This document shows positions 11,694 through 22,729 of a stretch of DNA of 64,000 nucleotides, piece after piece. The notes beneath the pieces are model-generated. The model was not told the origin of the DNA and did no database searches. It saw only the letters and a list, made by a program, of their open reading frames with translations. This stretch comes from Sanderia malayensis (taxonomy: Eukaryota; Cnidaria; Scyphozoa; Semaeostomeae; Pelagiidae). The translations under genes and the position numbers were made by a program. Each line of letters starts with the position of its first letter. Position 1 is the first letter of the stretch. The stretch covers positions 930,001-994,000 of the forward strand of contig RQOL01000699.1 of NCBI GenBank assembly GCA_013076295.1, read 5' to 3'.

Positions 11694-12521
11694 ATGAATC
11701 ACGCCTACATTGGGGTTTCAGCCGCGGTTGTGCTAGCTAATGGCGTTGAAGTAACGTTGATTTGCAAAGCGATCAAGAAGATTAAACCATGCGAGCAATG
11801 GCTTTTCAGTTTATCTGTTGCTGATCTGTTGGTAGGCATGTCACTGATGTCTTGGAAGACGTTGAAAGTGAATGACGTCATCGTGTCTGGAAATGAAGAA
11901 ATGAATGACAGCATGGCTTCGTTGGCATTCTATTTGTCAATCCTGGCCTCTGTTTGTCACGTGGGTGGTATGACATTTGATCGATTGTACGCCGTGATAA
12001 AGCCATTGGAACACAGGGTAAAAGTGACGAAGAAGTTCAATATAAAGATATTGTTGGCCGTGTGGTTCGCATGCTTTGCTGTGCTCCTCCCCGTCGCCCT
12101 GCTCAGCGAGCAGTCGAATTTGAAGTATGCGGTGGCCTACACCATACCAGTCGTATCGTGCTTGATGCTTATGACGTACGGCTTTATCGTGTATCGAAGC
12201 ACCCTATACCGTCGCAAGCATCTCACCGCTGCGCAGATGCAGTCCGGGGCTGCGCAGTGGAAAAACGAACGACGCCTGGTCATCATGTGCTTGGCGATTA
12301 CTCTGTCATTTTGCAGTTTGAACATGCCGTATTCTTGTCGGGTAATGATGGGGCAAGATACGAGTTACACGAAGTTGCTGTTGTTGTGCAACTCGATCAC
12401 GAATCCGATGATTTATTTCTTCTGGAAAATCGTAGAGAAACGCATGAAGAAAAAAGCCACGACAAGTCATGTCACTGCAGCCGCGAAAGGTAGCACGGAT
12501 ACTTTAGACAGCAAAGTTTGA
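11694..12521 (+). CDS. Intronless rhodopsin-class (class A) GPCR, orphan
   Basis: A single 275-residue reading frame with seven hydrophobic segments at about 7-27, 36-55, 74-97, 117-137, 145-166, 195-215 and 226-245. Class A marks: L-S-V-A-D in TM2 (Asp about 44), D-R-L-Y at the end of TM3 (a DRY variant, 96-99), M-P in TM6 where CWxP is expected, and N-P-M-I-Y (237-241) in TM7. A basic tail follows (K-R-M-K-K-K). The extracellular N-terminus is only about six residues and the second extracellular loop is very short. Lack of introns in an intron-rich neighbourhood fits expansion by retrocopying, common for class A receptors. No ligand can be predicted. Confidence 0.85.
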   Translation: MNHAYIGVSAAVVLANGVEVTLICKAIKKIKPCEQWLFSLSVADLLVGMSLMSWKTLKVNDVIVSGNEEMNDSMASLAFYLSILASVCHVGGMTFDRLYAVIKPLEHRVKVTKKFNIKILLAVWFACFAVLLPVALLSEQSNLKYAVAYTIPVVSCLMLMTYGFIVYRSTLYRRKHLTAAQMQSGAAQWKNERRLVIMCLAITLSFCSLNMPYSCRVMMGQDTSYTKLLLLCNSITNPMIYFFWKIVEKRMKKKATTSHVTAAAKGSTDTLDSKV

Positions 12522-12786
12522 AACAGTGTTTTGAAAGACAGCAAAGTTTGAGACAGTGGAAATGTTGAAGATGATGTCACTGGCAGTCATGCGCAGAAAG
12601 CACTGATCAAGACAGGAAAGGGGCGCTAGTGGCAAATTGTTCGAAGATTTTTGTGTTAATTCTCCGAAATTATAAGCTGTTTCGTTAGCTATTTAGTTCA
12701 ATCGCCGACCCTTGCAATACTACTAGCCTGTTTGTAGATAGGTTTGCTTTTATTTAGATTTAGCGTACTTGACTATATATCGCATA

Positions 12787-12792
12787 AATAAA
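12787..12792 (+). terminator. Candidate poly(A) signal of the GPCR gene
   Basis: AATAAA 266 bases after the GPCR stop. It is plausible by position only; a downstream GT-rich element was not resolved. Confidence 0.35.
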
Positions 12793-13128
12793 TTTATTTA
12801 TGAGGTTCAATCTCTATTCGTAATTTCCGGATAGCGAATATGTGTAGCTCTCAGGAGTGCAGTCCATTTCTTGAGCGCTACAGATTGCAAGCATTTTCAC
12901 GAGACAAATTCTTGTGGAAAATAAAAATTAATAAAACATTATCCAAGTGTACCTTGATTTAATTCCACAGGCTGTGTGAATAATTTAAATATTAATTGAA
13001 GCATAAACAGTTTATTTTATTTCATTTATTTGTTATGGGCTTGGAATTTGCGTGCAGTGCAGCGCAATATGTAAGATTTGTTTTGCTGAAACGAGCCAAG
13101 GCCCAAGGGATTACGATAAACTAAAAAT

Positions 13129-13488
13129 TTAAAAGCTGTAATTTGAATATTGAAAAGTATTTGAGAAATGTATACTCCTGAGAGTGAAATTCATTTTAAG
13201 TGACAGTTCTGAAGAGTTGACTGACGGGTTGCTTTGATGTTTGTTGGAGCAGAAGGGGAAATGCGACAAAAATTTTCCATTCAAGCACAACGCCACCTGT
13301 TTTCTGTGAATTTCTCGAAGCAAGTACTGTTCTCTTCTTACCAAACTGCAGTAAACATCATTGTAGATCGTCTTTACATGTACTTTTACCGATTTGGTTG
13401 TTCTACTTTCTCTCAATTTAATTCTTGCTTCAACAAGTATGGCCTTACTTTTGGAATTTTCTCTCAAAGCTTGCAGAAAGTAAGTCAT
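13129..13488 (-). pseudogene. Possible TRIM-like coiled-coil fragment (uncertain)
   Basis: The - strand is open for 119 codons and includes V-K-V-H-V-K-T-I-Y-N-D-V and R-R-E-Q-Y-L-L-R-E-I-H-R-K-Q, which look like the B-box C-terminal coiled coil of TRIM proteins. No RING, B-box or downstream domain is nearby, so it would be a fragment. The + strand is also open over 13237-13482 and ends at a perfect donor (GTAAGT), so the strand itself is in doubt. Confidence 0.22.
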
Positions 13489-13720
13489 ATTTTTTTCGAA
13501 ATATAGTATTATAAGTCTCTAATAAAATTATTTATAAACTATTTTCTGCCTCTTCATGCCATATGTCTTAACAAGCTTGTTCAAATACTTGCTGAGAAAC
13601 TTGCATAACGCAGAGAATTATCCAGGTATATTGTACTGCACAGGTCAGCCCACCTTTAAGGATTGTCACGTCACGTGTTCCCAACTTCTAAAGACTAGAA
13701 CTTACTACCTACATATAAGT

Positions 13721-14046
13721 GTGACTAGATAGCCCAATGGTAGGGCGTCGGCGTGGTAGGCCGAAGATCGTGGGTTCGAGTCCCACCCAGTGACCGGCCA
13801 GGTCAATATGTTGTGGTCGCAGTACAGCATGTTGGACGGCTAGTGGTGAGAGGCCAGCTTTCGGGCAAACAGAACCTTCAATGGATTTCAGCGGCTCCGC
13901 CATGATGCTCGATGAGAGTTAGACTTCATCTAATATGTACTTGCAAGAGCTCATGGTAGTGCAACACCCAAGAGTCTAGGGTGATGCTAAGAGTGGGAAT
14001 CCAAGCGTACATGTAAAGGTGTGTGAGCGCAAATTTTTTTTAAATT
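13721..14046 (+). mobile_element. tRNA-derived SINE
   Basis: The head (13723-13793) folds as a tRNA body: D-stem GCCC/GGGC, anticodon stem TCGGC/GCCGA with loop GTGGTAG, and T-stem GTGGG/CCCAC. The A-box-like TAGCCCAATGG (13730-13740) and a perfect B box GGTTCGAGTCC (13773-13783) form a pol III promoter. The acceptor stem does not pair (GACTAGA against CCAGTGA), so it is not a working tRNA. About 250 bases of unrelated body follow, ending in an A/T-rich tail. Confidence 0.72.
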
Positions 14047-14919
14047 TTTTTCATTGATTAATTGCATTGAAAATGTTTTATTTAAACTTTGTGAACAAAA
14101 AATTAATTAATATTAAAGTAATAAAGAAGTTCAAAATTTACCAGCATTTTCTCGCAGATGAAAATAAAATAATAAATAGAAAAGTGAAATTGAGTGAAGT
14201 GAAGTGAGTAAAATTCTAATAGAATTATGGTTTATTTTACAGGCTAAGAAAACATGCATCGTACATGGACAAAGAACCAAAGCAATACAAATGACAAGAC
14301 AACCTTATTGTCTTGTGGTAAGTAGAACAATTGTTAAGTTCTACAAATTAAAATGTTTTGATTTACATATAAAACGTGTTGACATGAACCAACTGTCCCG
14401 AGGGCTGAAACTAGTCTTAAAACACCGAATACCCTGCAATGGTGGCAAATTTTGTTCAACTTTACACATCGAAACCTTGTAACCTCCACCCTCTGAGAGA
14501 TGTTTAGCGAAAGCAAAACTGATAACCTGAGGGAACTATCCATATTCTTTACTAGTTACCGCTAATCATTTATTGCACTTGTTATTATTATTTATCATTA
14601 TTTATTTTTTATTTTAATTATTTATTGTTTATTAATTTATCTATTATTTATTTCTCACATTTATTTTCTGTATAGTCTTGAAGTTCTCTGAATAATTGTT
14701 TTTGATCACCCTGCGTACAACTTTCTTTTGGCTTTCGCGGAATTTCTGTGCAGTGTTGTTATTGGTAACTGATTGCAAGCTTCCTCTTGAGAAGCAGAAA
14801 TTCAAAATGGTGTCAAGCTTACAACGCTAGATTAATAATATTACATACTTGCTGATTTCATATACATAGTTTCATTCATTGAAACTTTGAAGGGATTTTT
14901 ACGATTATTTATACGGAAG

Positions 14920-17900
14920 ATGTCGTTGCGGACCAGAATTAATGGCTTTACGGCTTGGGTGAATTTAAGGCTCAGTCTTTCGACTGGTCATTTAATGCAT
15001 AATGTATTGATTGATCTTCTGAAAGGATATAATATGAAAATTCTCCTTGAAAGTAAGTTACGACAAATTTATTTTGTTGCAGCAGATTGTTGACGTAAAT
15101 TTCGCTACTGCAAGGCCCCTTATGTTTGCGAATTTTCAGAAACGTTTTACAGTTCTTGTAATATTTGCAGTTCATTTCATAATAATATTTTAACTTTCTC
15201 TCATTTTTAGGTCTCACTGGAAGACCATTTAAAAAGATTAGAAGTTTTGATGGGTAGATAAAATTTGAAAAATCTAAGACCAGGCTTATTCCTGTGCATA
15301 AATATTGTTCATTATACTTGAGAAATTGTTGTCTTTCTCTGAGCTTTATGTTTGAAATTTTCCCTTTTCAAGCATTGTAAAATGTTATTGCGGTTTTTCC
15401 TCTCTTGCATTCCAGCTTTATTGATCGTGCAATATTTTTGTTTTAATTCTTTTGTAGATTAACACTGGCACAAAAAGAAACCCGAGTCGAATGGATGATG
15501 GAGGAATTAAAACGACAGTATGGCAATACAAATAATATTTTTTATTTTCAGGAGATTAATGATATTTACCAAATTGTCTCCCTGAAATGCTCAAAGCATT
15601 TAATCTTATCAAATTTTAGTGAGGTCATTCCAGAAGATGTGTTTATTGATTCAAGAATGTTTGCAATGCGAAGCGCTGAGCAAGTGAGATTCATGGAATT
15701 ATGTTCTTGCTCAATATCTTCTTGCGAAAACTTTTCTAGCCGAACAATGATTGTTTTTTGTCAATTTTTATGTTATTTTGATCATCAGGTATTTGAACTG
15801 CTGTGGTGCTTAGTTTGTCATGATATTTGGTTTGTTTGGGAAAGGTCAGAGTATTTGCAACAGGAAGATGATGGGGCATTGCTTTCCAAACCATTCACAG
15901 TAAGTTTGCTTTTATACCCATCTCTTGATAATAAAAAGTGATTGATTGGTTACAAACAAAAAGGACTTCTGTTCTGTTTTAAGTAAGTACTAAACTTGAT
16001 CTAATTAAGAAGTAAAAGTAAGCTGAAATTTGTTGGAAATAATGTTCAATTCTTGGCCTTGGTGGAAAGCAACTTTCTTTAGTTGTTCTTCACAGTTTAG
16101 ACATTTGGATTTTAATTATAGTCACAGTCCACATTTGAAAAAGCAGCCCTAGTTTCAAATCTGTGTTGACAAATACTTTATGATGATGTGATGATGATGA
16201 CATTATATGGTCTATTTGGAGGTTCAAGAAAAGGTATAGATGATCCATTTTTTGAATTCTCATATGGTATTATTAAAAATTTATGTTCACACCCTTTTAG
16301 TGGACTCCACCTCGCCCTCCATCAGAGCACCATCTTATTGAAAAGGACACATCACTTTTGTCTGGTTTTGGTTCAAAATCTGTTGTCACAAAGTCAGATA
16401 ATGTTGACCATGATTCACCAAAAGACGACTCACCAGTAAGTCACCTTATTGAATTGTATTGTAGTGCTATGATGATGCTCACTCTTAATAGAGTTTTTAA
16501 TTCAAAATGAACGCATGAGATTGCTATAGCTCTCTAACAGCATTACAATATTTTGCTTTTGTAGTATGCTATGCGTCAGTCAGTTGAAGAAAGGTGATCA
16601 TATGTATTCTAGTTTAATTTTTCTCACTATTTGATGAAATGTAAAATGGCTTGAGCTCCATTCCATTCAGTAAAGCAGCTCTGCTATCGAGAGCCTAACA
16701 GTGTCATATGATTTGATACGTTATTGCTGTGTTCTATTGTTTCCAACGACCGGAACCTCATAACGAATGAAGCAAAGACACAGAATCATAGTAGGGAATG
16801 TAGTAACTGTGCCTGTGGTGGACTTTCTTGGGATGGTGAATGAACAACTTTGCTTACGTCTGCAGGGACAAAGAAATGATAAGCAGAAATAAGATGAAAG
16901 GCAGCGAGTATCCAGAACCTGATTATTGCATTTTGGATCTTATCAATACCCATCTCAAGGTATATGCTGTCCATGTTTCAAAGTCAAGTGTAGTCACGTT
17001 GACATCCGCTTTTTCGTTGCGTTTACTTTAATATTGTTGAACATTTGTTTTTTTCAATGGTTTTCCAATTACAATTTCCCTTGAAAGTTCAAGATAGCGG
17101 ATGTCAAATGTAAATGCAAATTCTGCGCTTTACACACGGCAACAGAAGAGCAACAGCAGTGAATCTGTGTTACTAAATGGCACGCTTTTCTTTGCAGATG
17201 ACAAGAGAAGGATGCAAGCTGGAACGAGGGGTTTTGGTACAAATATCTATAAAGCACTTTGAATACACGATTATAATGAATAATTGCTACAAAGTCTTGA
17301 TTTCTTACGTCTCAGTGAATGTCGTATGGCTGCTGTTTCGGCAACTTGTGCATACAAGTGCTCCGCTTGTGCTCCAGTATGGTGACTGTGCGAGCTAGTC
17401 AACTCTGGGTGGAAATTCAAACAAACGGGGGCTTTGGTATTAACCTTCATGCACTTTATTTCAGAGTTTAGACGAACTGACAGATAGTAGAGTTCTTTCG
17501 GCGCTCATAAATTCATTCGTCCCTGAGACGTTCACTTCTGAAGTGCTTCTGAATGACAGGTAAGGATATTTTAATCAAAATAATACCGAGATACCAGATT
17601 AATTTACTTTACCTCTACCGACCTTGGGCTCTCTTTTCATGAAGATTTGTGCTGCAAGGAATAGGACAGGATCAATGGCTGTGTAAAGCACGGTTGTTAT
17701 TTTTAAGCATGAAATGTGGACAGGGACCCCAGACTTCTTGTTTCGATGCCCCCCCCCAAGATTTCAAAGTATCAAGAATTGATCTTTAGCTGTTAGATAT
17801 CAATGTGGTGGGCTCAAATTGACACAGTTTTCCTCGATTATTACCGGTGAATGATTTCAATGAACCTTTTATTTACAGATGGACGGTGAATTTGGTTTTA

Positions 17901-20900
17901 TGGACTATAGCTGAAATGTTTAAGTGTTCCAATCCCTTTGATTCCGAGGATCTTGTAGAGGTTGGTCCATTTCTTTGATTGGATTTTTCATTGGATTAGA
18001 GCACGAGATATTGCTGTCAAGAGTGATGATGAACAAAGAGATTTCTTAACGAAATACTGAATGGAGTATGTTGTATTCTACAGGCAGATATCATGTCGGT
18101 TTGTGCATACTTTGCATTCTTCTTCATGTGCGGATACAAGTTCAAGCAATGCAGAGCAGTGGTGAAGCGACTTGTAAGCCTCTTTCTAATTGATTTGTCA
18201 CGTATCTTTGCCTGTAGCTTTGAGTTGAACAGGTCTGCTGTTACTCACTCGCCACTGTGCAATGTACACTGATACAACTGATCTGTTCATGTCTATTCAC
18301 CCTGTTTGTTAGCGAATTTGTGTGTGACTTGTTGAACCGAATACTTTTGTTTGATTATCTATGTTCAAAACGCTTCTTCCGATTGTTTTTTAGGATGAAA
18401 TGAAAGCGAACAAAACATCAATCGATGATGAAATGAAAAGAATCAATCTCGATGTGGTTACTTCTAAGTCAATTAAAAGGTAGGAGGAAGTACAATGACC
18501 ATTTGTTTATGCAACTCATATTTATGCCTTTGAATGCTCCTTGCATCTCTGTTCCATCTTCCATCAATAAACGATGCATTTTGTTTTCAAACTTCCCTAG
18601 TGAATATCAATTTGCCGCCATTAGCTATAATTAAAAGCCTATCTAAAGGTTTGTTTGATGTTCTTATTCAGAAAAGAAGAACTCGAAGAAATTCTGGAGG
18701 AGATAAGCGATGGTGTGTGAGTTATTTATTTTCCAACTCAACAATTGCTTTCTCAAAGCGTCCCAGTAACATCAGTGTACAAACAAACATTTGTGCGCGT
18801 ACCTATATTAAACAAGCACTCAGTATTAGTTGTCTCCATCCAAGTCTATAATTCCGTTCCAACATTTCTTCTCAGAAGTGGCAAAAATAGAGCGTGACTT
18901 TGATGTACCAGAATGCATTGCATGGACGAATAACGTTGATAATATTCGAGTCAAGGTAAGGATTACAGTTCTTCTTATAGCTTTGTGTATGACATGCAGT
19001 GTCATGCTTCCCATCTCGAGCATGCAACTCTTTTATTTCCCTTATATTTTGAGCTTTTCTCTTCTTTATCTTAAACCAATTCCTCTGTCTCTCGGTCTGA
19101 GTGATAGAGAGTTCTCTCTGTAAGTAAGTATTATTCTAGCTGCAACTCGCGAATTTTTTAAACAGCTGTTCTGCTTTTTATCTGCTTTCTATTCGTATAT
19201 TTTCTCCTTTGAATTTTAGACCAGGTCCATTGTTTCGCAGAAGATAAAAGATAGATACGAAACTCTTACTGTACCCAGGTTTGCTGTTTTGCAGAATTGT
19301 CTAGTAGCATGAAAATATCATTTTATAATTCCAAACATCAATCCTTCAACAGGCGACAAAGATCTTTGGCACACTTGAAACATTACGATGAAAGTTCCAT
19401 ATATCTGCAAACTACCTTATTAGGGGTCTTTACTTGGACCCCCAGACCCCGGAAACAGTGTTTTTATATCCAGTAGACCTTTGTGATTATCATGCAAAAG
19501 GAATTTTGTCGACATTGCATAAGACTGTCTCTATAGAGACAACATTATTTGAGGGAGGAAAGGAGGGTGTAGGATACGTGGAAAGTTTGAAACAGTCGTA
19601 ATCTGTCCCAGCTTTTGTTCACTATTACTATTGCCTGTTTCAATGAGCATTATACCAATTTATTAATGTCATTTAACTGATTTCTTTTAATGAAACATGA
19701 ATAATTTGCGTGTGTGTCTCTCTCTCTTTCAGGAACATGACGATTAACAACCTTGTCAGTTCAATGATGATTAATCTTGTGAGATTTGCTTTCTATGCCG
19801 TTATGAACTTTCTTTGCTTACAAGTACTGTGGAAGTGGGGTTTTCGACTTTGGTTAAATTGCTGTGCAGCTCTCCAATGGTGATTTGTTTTACTTTTTTC
19901 TAGAGTTTAACCTCGGGTGTTGGCTTTTACAGTTTAAATGGGAAGGAAACAATCACAAAAGAAAGGAAGCTTATTGTTAAAAATATAGAAACAGGTAGCT
20001 CTATTTTTTGTATTTTTTGTCTCTTTTTAGTTTCCTTTTCAGCATGTTATTATTTAATCTATAGGTTCTAATGATGAATTCTTAGCCTTGTTCAGTTCTG
20101 CCTGAAGGTCTCTGTGAGAAATATTGTTGATATGTATATTCGAATATATTTTTAATTTCTTAGGAGAATTCATCGACGATTATAGAGGTCCAAACAAGCA
20201 AAGAGGTACATTGCACAATAATCAATACATCAAGCACCTTTGTGTAATCTAAAGTTAACAACTGCTTTGTCATGTTTATTATTTTGACACATTTTATTTT
20301 TTGTAGACACAGCTCGTTCTGTTCTTCGCGTTTCTAAAGTAGAAGTTTTTGAGCTTAATCAAACTGACTATCCACAATTTGAGGTACCTATGAATCTGAT
20401 GTTATTGAATTGTATATTATATTCCAATTACAGTTGAACAAGAATGATTTGACATCGTTGAAATCTAACAACGTATTTATCTTGCTTTGGCATTTTAACT
20501 GGGTCATTTCTTTCAATATAGCTTCAAATTTGGCTCTGATATTTTATAATCTGGCGCACTCTAATAGAAATTGGTTCTTCCCTTTGATGTTCAATTAATT
20601 TTAGTTGAACTTTATGTTATTAAATGCTGATTTTATTATTTGTATAGTTAGATAAATACTTGTTGAATTGGCTCAGAAGCATATTTTTTTGATAGATATT
20701 TCTGGATAGTGGATCTAGAAACAAAGCATTAAAGGCTGGCTCCAAGTGAGTGAATTTATTTTCATTTTCCTCTTTGAGAACGACCACCTATAAGCCCATC
20801 AACTCTCACATACAACAACTGAAACTGCTCATAGCATAACAACATCTTTAATTTGCCTTAATCATAAAGTTTTCTCTGCCGAGATTGCTTGCTGCCATGC

Positions 20901-22437
20901 TGTTCTGACGTCATTGAATATGTCTTTATTGCAATTTACATAATTTACTTGAAGTGTCTGATTGTATATGTATATACTCAATTAAATGTATTTCTAAATA
21001 AATGTATCGCTTTTTCCCAGATTTTTGTATCAAGTGTTTCCCGGTAACAGTCTTCAAAGCCAGAGGCAAATGTACAAGGCTGCGAAGGCGGGAGAATTGA
21101 ACATCGTTAAAAAACTGGTAGGATGTTGTTGTAGTTGTTTGTGATCGTCACAGTAAACAAGGGTCATTCTTTGACTAACGTGAATGCAAAACAGACTGTT
21201 TATTCAAATATATATTTATATGCATAGTCTAACTTTCCATCTGTGTCAGTCATTTGGATTTGTTGGCTCTTTTTTGCTCTTATCCATTTTTTGTTCTTAC
21301 TACTTTCTCGTGCATACACTACAGTGATACAATATTTCTATTTGATGCAAATCCTTTGAATACTATCCATTCTAGATTGGCTTCTTTGAAAAAGAACACA
21401 AATTCGTGAATTCTAGAGACCAGAACTCCGGTAACACATCTCTACATGTCGCCTGCCGCAACGGACACTTTGTAAGTATCATTGGCTCCTTCTCTTTCTA
21501 GTCTGCCCTTTGTATTACCCCCGTGAAACTTTGGCACCTTCTATTGATGAACAACGCAACCTTATCTATTTCCAGGAGGTAGAAACTTCGTAATTTTGCA
21601 CCCTCATTAATATGTGCCACATGCATTAATAGTATTATTCACCAGTGTTGCCACTATTATCAATCGTGGTGATTTCTATTCCTTGTTTCCTTCGTAGGCT
21701 ATTGTTCTGTTTTTGCTCGAAAACAATGCCGATGTGGACTGCTTGAATAAATTTGGCATTACTCCTTTCTTTATGGCTTCAGAAGGCTTGCACAAGAAAA
21801 TTGGACAGGTTTGTCTGCAGTTGCAGCATTCAGATTGACAAAAACATAGCATTAATATGTCTTTTTGTCAAGGCTTTGCTCAACAAAACTGCTTTATTTA
21901 ATGTTACCCTTTTTTGCTATGTAGTTGCTGATTGAATGGGGTGCTGATGTATACAAGAAAAACCGGAGTGGCAAAACAGCTCTGGACATTCAAAGACATT
22001 CAGAGTTGAAGACGTATTTCATAGGTTTGTTCAGAAGGGAGATCATTCGTTCTATATATACCACAGTAGTTGGATCTTAGTTTAGCCCATTTTTATCTAA
22101 CGAAATGAGCATTTAGTGTCACAAGTAGGTTCCTAACGAAATTGGCTAAAGTAAGTAAACAGTGAACAAAGAAATTGTCATGTTTTTCGATTGTTTATGG
22201 TCTATTGCTATTATTTATTGAGATAAGCTAAAGATATCTCAATAGACCATAGAAATAGCGATTATTTGTTCCATTCAACAGAGAAATATAAGGAGATGAA
22301 TAAGAAATTGCCGAAGATTATTGCTGGAGATAAGGCCACGCTAAGGACTGTGATCCGAGAGCACCAATTGGGTATAGCAACGTTTGCGAGTCTCAGAAGC
22401 AGGTACTACTACTACTAATAATAATAATACAACAACA

Positions 22438-22468
<31 letters not shown>

Positions 22469-22696
22469 TCACCACCACTACTACTTCTACTACTGCTATT
22501 ATTTCTGCGACAACTATTATATTACTATTTTTTCTACTGCAACTACTACTACCACTACGAGCACTACCACTACGAACACTACTACTACTACTACTACTAC
22601 TACTATCACTACTACTACTACTCCTACTACCACTACTAAAAGTACTGCTACTACTATTACCAATACTACTACCACTACGAACACTACCACTACGAA

Positions 22697-22729
<33 letters not shown>

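Larger units (their letters stand above)
12522..14919. other. Region between GPCR and CH-ankyrin gene
   Basis: 2.4 kb with a candidate poly(A) signal AATAAA at 12787-12792, an ambiguous open segment at 13129-13488, a tRNA-derived SINE at 13721-14046, and an exon-like stretch at 14247-14329 (acceptor TTTTACAG, donor GTAAGT, phase 0). The last could be an upstream exon of the CH-ankyrin gene, but its translation shows nothing recognisable. Confidence 0.5.

Noticed and set aside
13723..13793. Functional tRNA-Thr (anticodon GGT)
   Set aside because: The D, anticodon and T arms fold, but the acceptor stem pairs at only one or two of seven positions; a SINE head explains it better.
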